A DNA stretch of 64,000 bases from Rhyacophila brunnea (GCA_022495005.1 JAGYXB010001583.1:1-64000); one strand, 5' to 3'. Shown: positions 43,741 to 56,109, numbered from the stretch's first letter. The notes: generated from the letters alone by a model not told the origin. Program-made: numbers and translations.

Positions 43741-46700
43741 TTACCTTCGCTCAGTTGAACGTCAACCTGAGCGACGCCGGCTCGGCGGAGTTAATTGAGA
43801 CTATGCGGGCCACAGGCCTGTCTCTGGCGCTGGTACAGGAACCGTACCACTGGGCCTCTAAAAGGGGCCCCAAGGTCACTGAAAAGGGACTCGGGTGCGC
43901 GGGTCTTGTCGTCAATGCCAGGGGTGTGGAGCCGAAGGCTTGCGTTTTCGCTCTTGACCCTCGCCTTGGCGTGCTGTCGCTCTCGCACCTGTCAACTGAG
44001 TTAGTCGCGTGTGCAGACATAAGCTTTCCCGGAGGAGGCAGCGTGGTGGTTATCTCCGCCTACTTCAGCTTTAAGAGTACAAAGGAACACGTGGCATCAG
44101 TGCTTGACGGCATCCTTCGCGCAGTTAGTGGCAGGGATGTCATCATCTGTGCGGATGCAAATTCGCAATCCCCCCTCTGGGCGCCCGTGGATATCCCCCT
44201 GTGCGACGCGGACGCCATCGAGGAGTTAGTTCACCAGCACAACCTGGTCGTCCTCAACGACCCCACCAGCATGCCGACTTTCGTGTCGCACGCAAACTCC
44301 GGAAGCACCCACATCGACATCACCCTGGCCACTGAATCCGTTGCGAGACGAATCAGCGGCTGGAGAGTCCATGAGAGCGCTTCCATGAGTGATCACCGGT
44401 TGATCACTTTTGAGCTGGCCTCTGTCTCCTCGCACGATGGCGGCTCTGACGTTTCCCCAACTCCGCCCGCGCGGTTTAGAACCCGCGACGGGAATTGGGA
44501 AAAGTTTGAAGAGGCGCTTTCCAAAAAGCTTGACAGGACATCCAGAATCCGATTTCCAGACGTACACTCGGCCGCCTCACGACTGACTGCAGACATCACC
44601 GGATCAGCCGAAGCTTCACTCGGACGCTGCAAGCCCAAGCCACCAAGCCAGTCGCCGTGGTGGACGCAGCATGTTTCGCGCCTGCGTGATCTTTTCAGAA
44701 AAGCGCGCAAGGTCCATCAACGTGCACGCCTGCGCAAGCAACCACCTGCCTCCATCGATCCCCTTGCAACCATGGCCAAATTCACCCGAACGGAATACAA
44801 GAAAGCAATCACTCAAGCCAAGAAAGACTACTGGCGTAATTTCGTTACCATTGAGGGAGGTTCGGACCCCTAGGGTCCTCCATACCGTGCATTGAGGCTG
44901 GGACTCAGACCGACGAGCCTCCTGTGCGGCATCGAGAAACCGGGTGGCGGATTCACCAGTACCGAGTCTGAAACGGCTGCGGTCCTACTCGAGGCTCTCA
45001 TCCCTCTGGATGATGAGTCCAGGGATGATGACGCCATGAGGACGACCCGCTTTGAGGCTTCTCTTCCAATCGACACGGATCATTCATCGTTGCCTTCCGA
45101 ACAGGAGATCAACCAAATCATGCGCACGTTGACTGCTGGCAAGGCCCCGGGCCCGGACTGCATTGACAACTTACTTGTCAAACGCACATGGGCCATCGCC
45201 GCGCCAGAGATTACAGCCCTCTTCAGTGACTGCATCAGAAGCGGCACGTTCCCCGACTGCTGGAAGAGGGGCTTACTTAAGGTAATCCCCAAAGCTGGCA
45301 GCCGAGAACCGTCAAGCCCCAAAGCCTACCGCCCTCTAACACTCCTGCCCGCCCTGGGCAAAGTGCTGGAGAAGCTACTGTGCCACAGGATTGAAGCCCA
45401 CCTGGAGACACACTCGCCGCTTTCCGATAAGCAATTTGGATTCAGAAGAGGCAAATCAACAGTCGACGCCATTAGGAACGTGATTGCCATCTCTGAAAAT
45501 TCTCGCCGTAAATACGTCCTAGGAGTTTTCCTGGACATTGCAGGTGCGTTTGATAGTGCGTCCTGGCCTCTTATACTTCGAAAGCTTCGGCTGAAGAGAC
45601 TACCAGGAAATTTGTTCGCGTCGATTCAAAGTTACTTCACGAATAGATCGATCGAGTTTCGAGTTGGATCAACAACAATAGAGAGAAACACCAGCATGGG
45701 ATGTCCCCAGGGCTCAGTCCTCGGGCCCCTTCTCTGGAACGTACTCTTCGACGATCTCCTTAGAATTCCGCTTCCAACCGACTGTACTGTCATTGCCTAC
45801 GCAGACGATGCGCTGCTGTTGGTCGAGGCCGACAGCAGGGCGAAGATTGAGAGCACTGTTGGCGAAGCCTTAGCATCAATTGAGGCTTGGGGTAAACTAA
45901 ATAGACTATCATTCGCACCTTCCAAGACAGAAGCCATTGTCCTCAAAGGACCGAGACGACTGAACTGCTCGAGACCACCCACAGTCCGATTCAGTGACAC
46001 GAGAGTGAAAGTGTCGAAGATCGTCACCTATCTAGGCGTCAAGATGGACACCATGCTAAATTTCCAACACCATGCCGAAACCCAAGTCCACAAGGCTGGG
46101 GTGGCCTTCCAGAGGGTCGGCCGCATGGCTGGTGAAGGATGGGGCTTAAGAGTAAGGGCGCTCAAGATCGCCTACGGCGCCATTTTTATGGGAATCGCGG
46201 CTTACGGCGCCAGCGCTTGGTGCCCGCGCATTCCCAAGAGTGTCAAACTTAGAGCCTCTCTTTTAAGAGGACAGCGCAGCGTGCTCCTGTCCATTACCAA
46301 GGCCTACCGTACAACCTCAACTGACGCGCTCCCGGTCCTGGCCGGTATTCTCCCACTTGACCTGCACATTCAGGTCAGCGGCGCTTCAATGCTGCTCCTC
46401 AAAGGTGAGGAGGCTGACGTTGGTGATTTTCATCTCGTCCCCCCCCCTCGACAAGCCGGCGAGGGATTAGCACTATTGAAGCGCAAAATTAGACTCATGT
46501 CGCTTGACGCGGCCATTAAGACCTGGCAGCGAAAGTGGGACGAATCTACTAAGGGCCGGCTCACATACGCGTTTTTTCCAGACATACAGTGGCGAATGGA
46601 GATAACCAAGTATTTGACTCCAGACCATTACACCAGTCAATTTGTGACTGGCCATGGTGGTTTCGCTGGCAGGCTCTTTGAGCTTGGACTTGCAAGCCGT

Positions 46701-46913
46701 CCGACATGTCCATGCGGAGGGGAAATACAGGATGCCAATCACATCCTGTGGGAGTGTCTGAGTATGTGCTCCGAACGGGAGGAGATGCTCAGGTCGGTCC
46801 AACCAGTTGTTGGACCCATCGGCCCGTCCGACCTGGTTGCTACTAAGGCCAACTATCTTGCATTCAAAAAATTTGCGGCGTCTTACTACGGGCGTGAAGA
46901 TCTCTTCACATAA
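43737..46913 (+). pseudogene. R1-clade ORF2 (endonuclease-reverse transcriptase), one nonsense codon
   Basis: Starts at ATG 43737, sharing ATGA with the ORF1 stop. The AP-type endonuclease comes first (FAQLNVNLSDAG, LALVQEPYHW, ICADANSQSPLW, MSDHRLITFEL). Next is the reverse transcriptase: GKAPGPDCIDN, FRRGKSTVDAI, FLDIAGAFDSASW, GCPQGSVLGPLLWN and catalytic YADD in VIAYADDALLLV. The C-terminal knuckle is CPCGGEIQDANHILWEC. The reading frame is unbroken over 1058 codons except for TAG at 44871-44873, in GGSDP-stop-GPPYRAL, where related elements have tryptophan; TGG to TAG is a single change. R1-clade features are the two-ORF overlap, YADD and C-terminal knuckle. Confidence 0.85.
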
Positions 46914-47206
46914 ATTTTGCTGCCTGTATGATTAGCTTCGTTCTTTGATATAATAAATAAGTAGCTTCATTTTCTTTTAAGTAATTTCTATGTGCTTTTT
47001 CTCTCCCTGGCACTTTGAATTAGAGTAAACTCAGTAAACTCAGTCAGAGCTCACTCTGAGCGTAGCAACCTAAGTCTTGGGCACCTTCTCCCAGGACACT
47101 CCCAGGCCAATTTTTAGATGCTTCACATCACCAATTGACGGGTCCCGTGATACTCTCGATTAAGACCGAGTGTGGTGCGGGGCGGGTTTGGTGGAGGGAA
47201 TTTAAC

Positions 47207-49250
47207 TTCAATAGTTCGAAAAAGTTTAAGATCATCTGCGAATAGCAAACAAGAAGAATTGGTTATAACTTTGACAATATCATCAAAAAATATTAAAAAC
47301 AAAATTGGGCCAAGATTTGAACCTTGAGGAACACCAGAGTTTGTTCTAAAAATCCGCGATTCATTCCCATGGTAATCAACAAATTGACGGCGATTTTTCA
47401 AATAAGAAGCAAAAAAACATATTATACTATATGACGCGCCAAATGTACAAAGCTTTTGTAATAAAATATCGTGATCAACACGATCAAATGCCTTGGAAAT
47501 ATCTGTGTACACAGAATCAACTTGAATTGACTTATCCATAGAATTTGAAATAAAATTAATATACACTATAAGATTTGTTACTGTGGACCGCCTAAGTCGA
47601 AAACCATGCTGCGAATCGGAGAGGCGAGAGTCTATTTGACGGTTGATGTTTATATGTAATATCGATTCAAATAATTTACATGGAGCCGAAAGAACTGCTA
47701 TTGGCCTATAGTTAGAGATCTCTGATCTAGATCCCTTTTTATGAAGCGGCCTTAGGCGGGTTATTTTCCATGCATCAGGAAAAGTGCTGGATGCTATGAT
47801 TAAATTAAATATATGTTTAAGCGGAAAGGATATAATATGTTCGTAACAGCCCTTAACCACATAAGGTGGCAAGCCATCTGGACCAAATGAACTTTTGGGA
47901 GACAAATTGCAAACCCATATTCCATATCTTTCTCTTCAAAAGCTGAGATTTGAATATCTTGCGTTGCAGACGAAGGACCAGCAGAATCGGGGTCAAGTAG
48001 CGGTTCTATTGAGCTATAAAGTGATTCAAAATGCTTAGCAAATGCATCAGATATAACATGGTTCTCTATAGGATCATTATTCAACGTCATCATGGCATTG
48101 TCTTTTGTAGTACTACTGGAACTAAGCGAATGAATATATTTCCAAAAACAATTAGGATCTGAGACAATATTTCGACCAATCGACGTTAGATATGATTTGT
48201 GAGCCGAAGAGATGTCACACTTCAATGAGTTTCTAAGACAGGAAAATTTACTATAATCTGCAGTCCGTCTATGTTTTTCCACAGTGCATGATAATATGCC
48301 TTTGACCTTAGATTATAAATAATTTCTGGCGTAAACCACTTAGGATATGAGTACTTCGGCAGATGAACGAGCCGGCGAGGGAAACAGGAGTCCAGACTAT
48401 TATAAAATTTATTATAAAAAATAGCTAATGCCGTGTTTACATCAATTTGTTCATATAAAGAGGTCCAATCTGTAGTACTCAAAGAATTATACAGCGCTAA
48501 AAAATTTCCATTTGAAAAATTCCATTGCGGATTATGCCTATTCAGTGGAGGAATCGACGAATCATTTCTGTGCGATACATGCTTAAAAGATAAAATTGTG
48601 CAAGTAGAGGGATGATAGACATCTTCAGGAACGAGAGGCTCATCACACGCGCTGACCACCGTGCAACCAACGTTAGATAGCACCAAATCAAGCGTCCGAC
48701 CGAGACTATTTTTCACAGAAGAAAATTGTTTTAAATTAAATAAATTATTAAAGCTGGTATAATCAGATTCAATTATACCAGCGGAATACAAATTAAAATC
48801 TCCCAAAATAATTAGTTTTTGTTGGGCAGTACCAAATTTTCTATTATGTGAAAAAAGTCACTGTATGTAGTCGCTGAGCTGCCGGGAGGGAAGTATACAG
48901 CGGCCAAGTACAGTGAACAAAAGTTAAAATTAACTTTACACAAATTAAAATCGAAATCATATTCAGTTAAATTTGATCTGGTTGGATATAAAGTTTGTGT
49001 GGATAATGCTACCCCATTTCTAATTGCCAGCAAAACGCCCCCACCTCGTCTACCATTTCGACGGTCTGTTCTATGCACAGAATATTCACTTCCGAACAGC
49101 TCATTGGCCGATATGGTGTCGTCGAGCCATGTTTCGCTTAGAGCAATTATCGATGGTCGGGCACACAATATACCCTCTTTAAATGTATTTACTTTAGTTT
49201 TTAGGCCTCTTACATTTTGATAATAAATCTCGCATGACCGAGGTGCGGAA
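47207..49250 (-). pseudogene. Interrupted LINE ORF2: endonuclease and reverse transcriptase (Jockey-like)
   Basis: Minus-strand frames, in order: YYQNVRGLKTKVNTF (near 49200), IIALSETWLDD, SVHRTDRRNGRRGGGVLLAI (endonuclease), ILGDFNLYS, TLDLVLSN; then reverse transcriptase with SPKSSFGPDGLP, YRPIAVLS, DSQHGFRLRRSTVTNL, TDISKAFDRVDHDILLQKL, GVPQGSNLGPILFLIFFDD and the catalytic LFADDLKLF. The FADD box and YYQNVRGL start are Jockey/CR1-group features, unlike the YADD of the R1 element. Three frameshifts separate the pieces. The remainder lies at 40165-40984. Confidence 0.8.
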
Positions 49251-49279
49251 GTTGTTGAATGATGCTTATTATAAGCGAG

Positions 49280-50787
49280 TCATGCTGAGGATGGGTGAGG
49301 GATTTCAATTGAGTAGTCCGTCATTGATCGCTCCCTCTGCTCCGCATGCAGGCGAGCCGGACATGTTGCACTATGGGTCGGGTGGTCATATGGCCGCTTG
49401 TGACGGCGGCAGGCAACGCATTTTGGTGAAGCTTCCTTCACGGGGCAGTCTGCACGGTCGTGGCCTGGTTCGGCACAGTAAGAACAGGTGACGTCTTTTG
49501 CCGAGCATGATTTGGCCATGTGCCCATATAAGTGGCATTTATTGCACTTGGTTACACCTAGATAGTTCTGGAGTGGGAAAGAGTCCCATCCCATGTACAG
49601 TCTGTCATCTGCAATGAGAGCAGACCACACCGCGGCAGGTACATACGTGATATAATGGCATCTGCCAGTCCTGGGACCCGCCTTGTGGCTGAGGCGTACG
49701 GCCTGGTAGGCCTCCTCAGATAGACCCGTTTGCTCTCTTGTAGAGTTGTAAATTGCCTCCCGAAGCTGGGGTTCTGTAGTGGAAGCCAGCATATTAAAAA
49801 TAATAATGCGAGGCTGCTTTTTTCCTGCAAGTTTAACACTCAGAGCAGTCTCTGAGGTCTCCAGAGCGCTGACGAGACGCTTGGCCTCGTCCTCAGAGCG
49901 GGGTGTACGATAACACCTCCGTTTCTGACGTTTCTAATTTCCGTTATTTGTACCCCAATATCCCTGGGGTTAAGGGACTTCTTGATGAGCTCTCTTGTCG
50001 TTTCCGATCGTTTTTCTCCTTCTCCCGTAGGGAAAAAGAGGACTCCAGGCCTTGGTGCTAGCGGCAACAGCGAAGGAAATGCTGACCCGGTGACAGCAGG
50101 TGCCGTGAATGGCGCCGCTGCCGGACGCTGCCGCCTTCCTAACGCAGTAGCCCAGGTGGTATCAATAGGGGGGGCAGTGATGGTAGGCTCCTTGTTGATT
50201 TGTAATGTGGCAGTTTTGAGAGTTTTCGTCTGCTCTCTTAAATCAGCAATGGCCAGGTTTTGATTTTCAATGCTTAATTGCCTATCACGAAGTTGAATCT
50301 GCAGGCCCTTAATCTCGCATTCCTGCGCTACGACTTTTATCTCCAGCTTGGCCATGCACAAATTCTGCCTTCCAACAGCCTCGGAAAGGCTTAGTAGGGC
50401 ATTATGTAGCTTATCTTTAGAGTCAGCCCTAAGGGAGGAGTGCACTTCATGTAAGCACGTTTGTATGTCATCATAGATGACATTATTTTCAGGCTCGGTT
50501 GTGGTGTCCGATACTGCTGAATCTATAACGACGTTGCAGTCGCTTTCGACATCCGACGTACTCGGGGGTGCAGGCTGGTGGCTTCTTTGTTTGGTTTTCT
50601 TTTGCTTTGGCTCTCTTTCTCCATCTTCAGCAGTAGAGGCCTTATCTTGTTGTGATTTGGGGCTCTTCGGCGAGCGTTCCTTTTTTGACCGCTCGCGTAC
50701 GCGTGTTCCGATTCCTGAAGCAGTTTTTGCAGGGCCTGGAATGTCCGGTAGCGATTCCCCACGAGGAGGGGTCCGTTTGAGCGGCAT
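49280..50787 (-). pseudogene. Interrupted LINE ORF1, R1-like Gag with CCHC knuckles
   Basis: Starts at ATG 50787 (MPLKRTPPRGESLPD). It has a coiled-coil-like middle, LAPRPGVLFFPTGEGEKRSE, VQITEIRNVRNGGVIVHP, then a one-base deletion near 49905 after which the frame continues (SEDEAKRLVSALETSE, KKQPRIIIFNM), SHKAGPRTGRCH, and knuckles CNKCHLYGHMAKSC, CSYCAEPGHDRADC and CVAC. By eye it is about 60-70% the same as ORF1 of the R1 element at 42487-43740 over most of its length. It lies directly upstream of the Jockey-like ORF2, the gap being about 30-100 bases. Confidence 0.8.
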
Positions 50788-51289
50788 ATTACTATGCCTT
50801 TGCTGCCAATATGATTTAAATGTCTGAACGGTTGCTACCTTAGGATTTTGCAAGATCACTTAGTTTTACCGGAGTGTAGGTCATTATAACTAAACACAAA
50901 GTACGATATTAAATTGTTGCCTTAATCCATAATAATAATAAGAAATTACAAAATTACAATATTAAACTATCCCGTTTATTTATTAACTACAAAATCGTTG
51001 TTATTAATAATTATTATAAATATAAGATGAACTAAATCGAAACAATTTGTACAACGTTAACAAATTTTTATGAAACACCAAATTTAATTACTAGCTTAAC
51101 ACTAATTTAACGATTTATAATGATCGTTTATGAGCGAAATAGCTAATTAAGCAAAGCAATTATTTGTAATTAGACGGCGACACAAATTTATTGAAAACAC
51201 GTCTGTTCACGCCGAAGACTCAACATTAACTAGGTAAGGAATAAATATATTAAAAAAAAAGAAATTTATTTGTACATACCTACTGATAA

Positions 51290-51480
51290 TATTAATTTAT
51301 ACAATTTTATTATCAGTCTGAGTGGTGACTACCTATATTTTCTAGACACAGGCAGGACCACAGAACAGATTAATATTTATAATTCCGATAGGCTATATCC
51401 CGAAACACTAATTTTGACGCTGGGTTTTGAATGTGTCAGTGCACCGACATCTTTGTCAGCTTGTGTGCAGCGAAACCACA
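51290..51480 (-). repeat. Repeat family P, inverted copy
   Basis: Complement of the family seen at 13020-13128: TTCCGATAGGCTATATCC and GCTGGGTTTTGAATGTGTC. Confidence 0.55.
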
Positions 51481-51699
51481 CGGGGGAGTGAGTACGCAAC
51501 AGCGGTGCTTTCTCACTTCCACTCGCAGTCGGAATATAGCGGTGTCGCATTATGCAGCGCTTGTGTCAGTACAACGTTTGTAAACAAATGGAACGCTTAT
51601 TGTTGACCGCCACCTGTCTGCTGTCCCTGAACGTTAGCGGTCAACGGTCGGTTGAACGCAGAACTCCGACCGCTCTCTGTCTGCGCAAGCCCTAAAGCC

Positions 51700-52200
51700 C
51701 GAGTATAACTCTTTGCACAAGCAACGTGTGGTCCACTGTTCAGCTGTCAAAATCAGATCCCAGATTGCTTGACATATTGATTCGCCCTTTCTCGTTTCAA
51801 ATTGAATTACTTATAAAAATTCTCAAATCGAATATATTATTAACTATCAATGTTATTAATAAATAATATATACATTCCTGTTACTCATCAGCTGTCAAAG
51901 TCAGACTAGTCCTTCACACAAAAACCGGTGGTAATATCGATTTCCAAAAAATATGTAGCATTGATCTATGCATTACATCTGTAGAAGGTGTATTAATGCT
52001 AGTGTATTATTAATCATGTAACTCATCTATTCACATCAAACCATTCGCTCTGTGAACACGACAGACGCGTCAGTATGAGCACTCTATAGAGTATAGAACA
52101 ATGACAGGCAATGACAGTTCATACGTAGACAAAGGGAGAGGCAGAAAAAATAGGATCAGTCGTTGTGAATGTATCGGCTTTCTACTTGAGTCGGCAATGG
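51700..52200 (-). repeat. Repeat family Q, inverted copy
   Basis: Complement of 10282-10745: CAGATCCCAGATTGCTTGAC, AAAACCGGTGGTAATATCGA, and the end CTACTTGAGTCGGCAATG. Confidence 0.65.
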
Positions 52201-52204
52201 TCAG

Positions 52205-52445
52205 TGTCTTACGAAAATAAACCACACATTATAGACGTGTGTTGCAACCTAAAAATACACCAATATCGAATGAGAGTTAGTGAATGAAGTTCAGCGGTTG
52301 TTAGAATGAAGAACAAACGTATTCTGGACACGTGTTTAAGTTTATCCCATATTCTTAGATGTAGTTGCCTGTTACTCCATACCCGTTCTTTTTTCCGTAT
52401 TTCAGTTCCCATTATTTCTGAGTTCCCTGGGTAGGACGTTATTTT
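52205..52445 (-). repeat. Repeat family P, second inverted copy
   Basis: GACACGTGTTTAAGTTTATC, GTTGCCTGTTACTCCATACC and CATTATTTCTGAGTTCCCTG are complements of parts of 340-500; the middle phrase also matches the first bases of the window. Confidence 0.6.
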
Positions 52446-52691
52446 TGTACCAAGTAGGTACGCTGGTACCCACACAAAAAATGATTCTAATTATGGGTCG
52501 TTACAGGGTGAAAGAAGAAGAAGAAGATACTATAAAAAATCAAGGTCATTAGATATTATATAGGTAGAATTACCACATAATAAAGCATAAATAAATAAGA
52601 ATTATTTTTCATTTTAGAGGGCATGTCAAACTTCAAATTGTAATATTACTCCATAACATGATTTTGAGACATACCAACTTTTGGCAGTAAC

Positions 52692-53160
52692 CGGCGATAC
52701 TTTATCCAACCGACTTTCTCTTAGGTATGCTTACACATTGAAGTTTAAATACTAGAAGATAATATCAATATATTTAGCCACGTATATTTATTGACTTATG
52801 TGTCCTTGATAACTATCTTAGAATTCGGGAGCATCGTGTTTGTTCTCCCGAGGAGTAGAACTAAACTGTCATTGGTGATGCCAATTGCTTCAGATGTTGA
52901 TATATTCCACCTACGTGAGATGAGTTAGGTGGACGTTTTTTTATAAATTCTTATAATAGGGTCTACTTAGCTCATTCGGTGTGCTTCCATGCTTTATATA
53001 TATATTTTTTAATAATTTTTGTACCCTTTATTTATATGTATGCTTCTTTAGACTGTTTCTTTGTTTTGTTGTCACGTTGTGAAAGTCTTAAATTTATAAT
53101 TTGTAATGTTCACGGTACTTACCTATGTAAAAATAAATAAACTTGATTTTGAATTTGAAC
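52692..53160 (+). pseudogene. Jockey-like LINE 3' end
   Basis: Degraded copy of 21640-22190: TACTTTATCCAACCGACTTT, GTTTGTTCTCCCGAGGAG, GTTGATATATTCCACCTACG, GTGGACG, ending AATAAATAAACTTGATTTTG. Confidence 0.65.
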
Positions 53161-53600
53161 CCCAAGATATTGTGTTTTCACAGGGTTGGTACTTACCTTC
53201 GAGTTCGTTATTTATATGCGCTCAGATGCTTCCCAATCATGGCTTGGCCGACATACTGGTCGCGGCATTGGTTTTAAACAACGAAGCATCTGGATGCAAT
53301 GAACAAACAGACCATCAGCTGATGTTCCTCAGTTGTCTCGCGCCACATTCGCAGTTGTGTCCATGGTACCCCACATCGTGAAGCTGGCCCCAAGGCAAGG
53401 ATCTTTGTCGCGCCCCCCTACGTATCGCCAAGGTTAAAGGCAGTGTGGCGCTCTGCAGTAGCGTTTTCTAAATTGCCGTTCACGGTAAAATTAAGGGCAT
53501 TTAGTGTATTTTTAAGTACATACACTTGAATTATGGAGTTAATTATCAAGTAATGGCACAATTAAAAATTACATCGCAAAATCACATATTTTAAAATATA
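53161..53600. other. Unassigned
   Basis: A 91-codon open frame (53106-53381) straddles the LINE 3' tail and this region; no domain is recognised. The GC content is higher than the flanks (53260-53460), which may mark an old element. Confidence 0.3.
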
Positions 53601-53607
53601 ATCATTA

Positions 53608-54270
53608 GGGCCCACATGCTCAACGTAGGTCAAAATGGAGATTTAATGGTATTTTCAGAGCATATCCCTGGACATTCCTTAAACGTTGTAGATAATCTAT
53701 TAATATAATTTTGAAGCCATATTATCCTTTATATTTATTTTAAACATTTGATGACTGCATAAAGTATTTTTATTACATAAAATAGTATTCTTTTAAACCT
53801 CTTGATCTAATGTTTTAGAATATACTTAGTCATATTTCAGTACGTCCATGTGCAGTGATGTAAAAAATTTTTAGGTTTATTAATTTTTAAACGCATGCTT
53901 TAACGATAAAAAAATTATATTTTATAATCTCTTTGATCCCAAATTTGATTGAAGAATTAGGAAGAATTATTCAAAAAATGGGCACGATTAACACATTTAA
54001 AGATAATTCTAAAGATACTGATTATAAGCGATGTCTTTGACCATTCAAATGTGATAAGTATCCTACGAATAATGATTGTTTTATAATTATTATTGACCTA
54101 AGAATAAGGTAGTATTTTTTTGAAATACGCCATTTCTATTGACATTTCCCAGTGGTTAAGCTACAACATACGGCCGTAGCTATAAATTGACAAACTACAA
54201 CTGAATTAGGGAGTAAGATCATGTAAACGCGCATGTTTGAACATGTACCGTTTAAAAAAACGATTTTTTT
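53608..54270 (+). repeat. Repeat family W, separate direct copy
   Basis: Collinear with the left arm of the palindrome (54585-55254) at about 85%: ACATGCTCAACGTAGGTCAA, CTTAAACGTTGTAGATAATC, AGCTACAACATACGGCCGTA, GTTTGAACATGTACC. Non-coding. Confidence 0.8.
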
Positions 54271-54584
54271 TCGGTTAGGTCGGTTAAGGGGTCCATGCGT
54301 CAGATAGATCATTCGTTGCACAGGGGCAGCACAATATAAACAGCAGGAAATGAAGGGATACAATATTATTACAACAGCTGTTAAGAGCATTTTATAATAA
54401 TTATAAATATGTACCTACCCCAAAAATATTTTCGAACGCGATGTCACAGGAATTTTATATTTACCAATATTTAAATGATTAGTCTGAGCATGACATTACA
54501 ATTTAGTTATCAAAATTATTATTAATACAAATCCTTGACAAATCCATCTGTTTTTAAAATAATCATCGAAAATTTCGTAATCAC

Positions 54585-55961
54585 GGGGGGACATGCTCGT
54601 CGAAGGTCAAAATTGAGTTTTTATTGTATTTTCAAACCATGATCCTGGACACTCCTTAAACGTTGTAGATAATCTATTTATATAATTTTGAAGCCTTATT
54701 ATCCTTTATAGTTATTTTAAACATTTGATGACTGCATACATAAAATAGTATTCTTTTAAACCTCTCGCTCTAATGTTTTAGAATATAGTCATATTTCGGT
54801 ACAAACTGTGCAGTGGTGTTAAGATTTTTTACATTTATTAATTTTTAAACGCATTTATAAAACCATTAGTATAATTTATTACGAGATAATTTTTGTAAAA
54901 TATTCACGATAAAAAATTATATTGATAATCTCTGTGATCCCAAATTTGACAAGAATTAGGCATTTTATTATTCAAAAAATCGGCAAGATTAACACATTTG
55001 AAGATGATTATAAAGATATTTATTATAAGCTATGTCATTGACCATTTAAGTGTGATAAAAATCTTATGAATAATGATTGCTTTATAAGAATTATTGACCT
55101 AAGAATAAGGTAGTGTTTTTTTGAAATACGCCATTTCTTTTGTCATTCCCTAGTAGTTAAGCTACAACATACGGCCGTAGCCATAAAACGACAAACTATA
55201 ATTAAAGTAAGGAGTAAAATTATGTTAACGCGCGTGTTTGAACATGTACCTAACCGAATTTTTTTTTATTTTTTTTTAAACGATACATGTTCAAACACGC
55301 GCGTCAATATCATTTTACTCCCTACTTTCAATTATAGTTTGTCAATTTATGGCTACGGCCGTATGTTGTAGCTTAACCACTGGGGAATGACAAAAGAAAT
55401 GGCGTATTTCAAAAAAACACTACCTTATTCTTAGGTCAATAATTATTATAAAGCAATCATTATTCATAAGATATTTATCACACTTGAATGGTCAAAGACA
55501 TAGCTTATAAAAAATATCTTTAGAATTATCTTGAAATGTGTTAATCTTGCCGATTTTTGAATAATAAAATGCCTAATTCTTGTCAAATTTGGGATCACAG
55601 AGATTATCAATATAATTTTTATCGTGAATATTTTACAAAAATTATCTCGTAATAAATTATACTAATGGTTTTATAAATGCGTTTAAAAATTAATAAACGT
55701 AAAAAATCTTAACACCACTGCACAGTTATGTACCGAAATATGACTATATTCTAAAACATTAGAGCGAGAGGTTTAAAAGAATACTATTTTATGTAACAAA
55801 AATACTTCATGCAGTCATCAAATGTTTAAAATAACTATAAAGGATAATAAGGCTTCAAAATTATATAAATAGATCATCTACAACGTTTAAGGAGTGTCCA
55901 GGATCATGGTTTGAATATACAATAAAAACTCAATTTTGACCTTCGACGAGCATGTCCCCCC
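54585..55961. repeat. 1.4-kb near-palindrome of repeat family W
   Basis: Left arm 54585-55254 and right arm 55283-55961 are inverted copies with few mismatches (over 90% alike by eye), around an A/T-rich centre near 55270. It begins GGGGGGACATGCTCGTCGAA and ends with the complement TTCGACGAGCATGTCCCCCC. No protein-coding frame. It could be a foldback-type element or an inverted duplication; no clear target duplication is seen. Confidence 0.8.
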
Positions 55962-56109
55962 TTAATTGTGATCACAAATTTACTATTATATTTTTTTCAC
56001 TATCAACAATATTTTATCAGCTAGGTGTGACATTGTACAGTGCTGTAAACAGGCAGGTGCATGGGTATAGAGCTCTGGAAAATGGGGCCCTGTAATGGAA
56101 TGGATAAAA

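Larger units (their letters stand above)
40985..47206 (+). mobile_element. Full-length R1-clade LINE
   Basis: 6.2 kb, flanked by the 13-bp direct repeat TTCAATAGTTCGA (40972-40984 and 47207-47219), which marks both ends and shows target-primed insertion into the older LINE. It has a long leader (40985-42236, C-rich from about 41580), ORF1, ORF2, and a ~290-base 3' untranslated region. Base composition is clearly more GC-rich than the surroundings from 41.6 to 46.9 kb. The insertion site is not 28S rDNA, so this belongs to a non-rDNA member of the clade. Confidence 0.85.
39975..51240 (-). mobile_element. Minus-strand LINE (R1-like ORF1, Jockey-like ORF2), split by an R1 element
   Basis: Two parts, 39975-40984 and 47207 to about 51240, are one minus-strand LINE cut by the R1 element. 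At the break the reading LFRTIE on the 47.2-kb side continues as TPLCCAMLQSD on the 40.97-kb side. The order from the 5' end is an untranslated leader (51240-50788, end uncertain), ORF1, ORF2 and a 3' tail of TAAA repeats (complement of TTTATTTATTTATTTAT at about 39975-40000). One frameshift in ORF1 and about three in ORF2 make it inactive. Confidence 0.8.

Noticed and set aside
41580..46913. GC-rich block as horizontally acquired host gene
   Set aside because: It is fully explained by the R1 element with its own base composition and a target duplication.
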